IMG/VR virus record: IMGVR_UViG_3300030331_000230
Coordinates: 1 to 20,263 of that record
Source: a virus
Reading direction: 5' to 3' (one strand)
Length of the DNA: 20,263 nucleotides
Positions within the stretch are counted from its first letter, which is position 1; every line of letters begins with the position of its first letter. The position numbers and the translations under genes are program-made. Below the pieces are notes generated by a model that saw only the letters and a program-made list of their open reading frames with translations, was not told the origin of the DNA and searched no databases. Shown here piece by piece: positions 20,228-20,263 of the stretch.

Positions 20228-20263
20228 CACGGAGTCTCCTTTTTTGTTGTTGTCTGTTAGACC

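Noticed and set aside
1-20263. CRISPR array, insertion sequence, integrase or attachment site
   Set aside because: No regularly spaced repeats, transposase or integrase motifs, or terminal inverted repeats were seen; the tRNAs are intact phage tRNAs without a flanking duplicated segment that I could find.

Overview
This window is part of a lytic, T7-like podovirus genome (Autographiviridae-like organisation). Every supportable gene lies on the minus strand, so transcription runs from base 20263 down to base 1. The evidence is a single-subunit T7-type RNA polymerase, a fused primase-helicase, a family A DNA polymerase with a 3'-5' exonuclease domain, a gp2.5-like single-stranded DNA-binding protein, a 5'-3' exonuclease, a RusA-type resolvase, a dNMP kinase and a T7 gp8-like portal. 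The many small proteins resemble families I know from marine podoviruses and cyanophages. Packing is very tight, with repeated ATGA/TAATG overlaps and overlaps of up to 131 nt. Base composition looks AT-leaning.

Layout in transcription order. (1) 20227-17220, early region: unknown small proteins, an early lipoprotein, an Api92-like protein, a very acidic 47-residue peptide and a DUF932 (TIGR03299-like) protein. It closes with a strong hairpin/T-run terminator at 17151-17185. (2) 17132-11751, RNA polymerase and DNA metabolism I: RNA polymerase, three conserved unknowns, a calcineurin-like phosphoesterase, two small basic proteins, the SSB, RusA and one unknown. (3) 11745-11566: tandem tRNA-Leu(UAA) and tRNA-Arg(UCU), 3 nt apart, followed at once by a hairpin. 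(4) 11544-11101: a gene whose product ends in a PEP-CTERM-type sorting signal. (5) 11098-5774, DNA metabolism II: primase-helicase, DNA polymerase, a putative permuted papain-like protein, dNMP kinase, exonuclease and a 32-residue zinc ribbon. (6) 5745-2575, start of the virion genes: five small proteins, then the portal. (7) 2553-1: an acidic membrane protein with a Ca-binding-like loop and a sorting-like C-terminus, five Lys/Arg-rich mini-proteins with one lipoprotein among them, and a partial exported protein running off the edge. Capsid, terminase, tail and lysis genes are not seen and probably lie beyond base 1.

The most unusual content is aimed at the cell envelope: a PEP-CTERM protein, a second protein with a similar tail, and two or three lipoproteins. 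Together with tRNAs for UUA and AGA codons, this suggests a Gram-negative host that has an exosortase and is richer in GC than the phage. That host inference is not proven by this sequence. No CRISPR array, insertion sequence, integrase or attachment site was seen.
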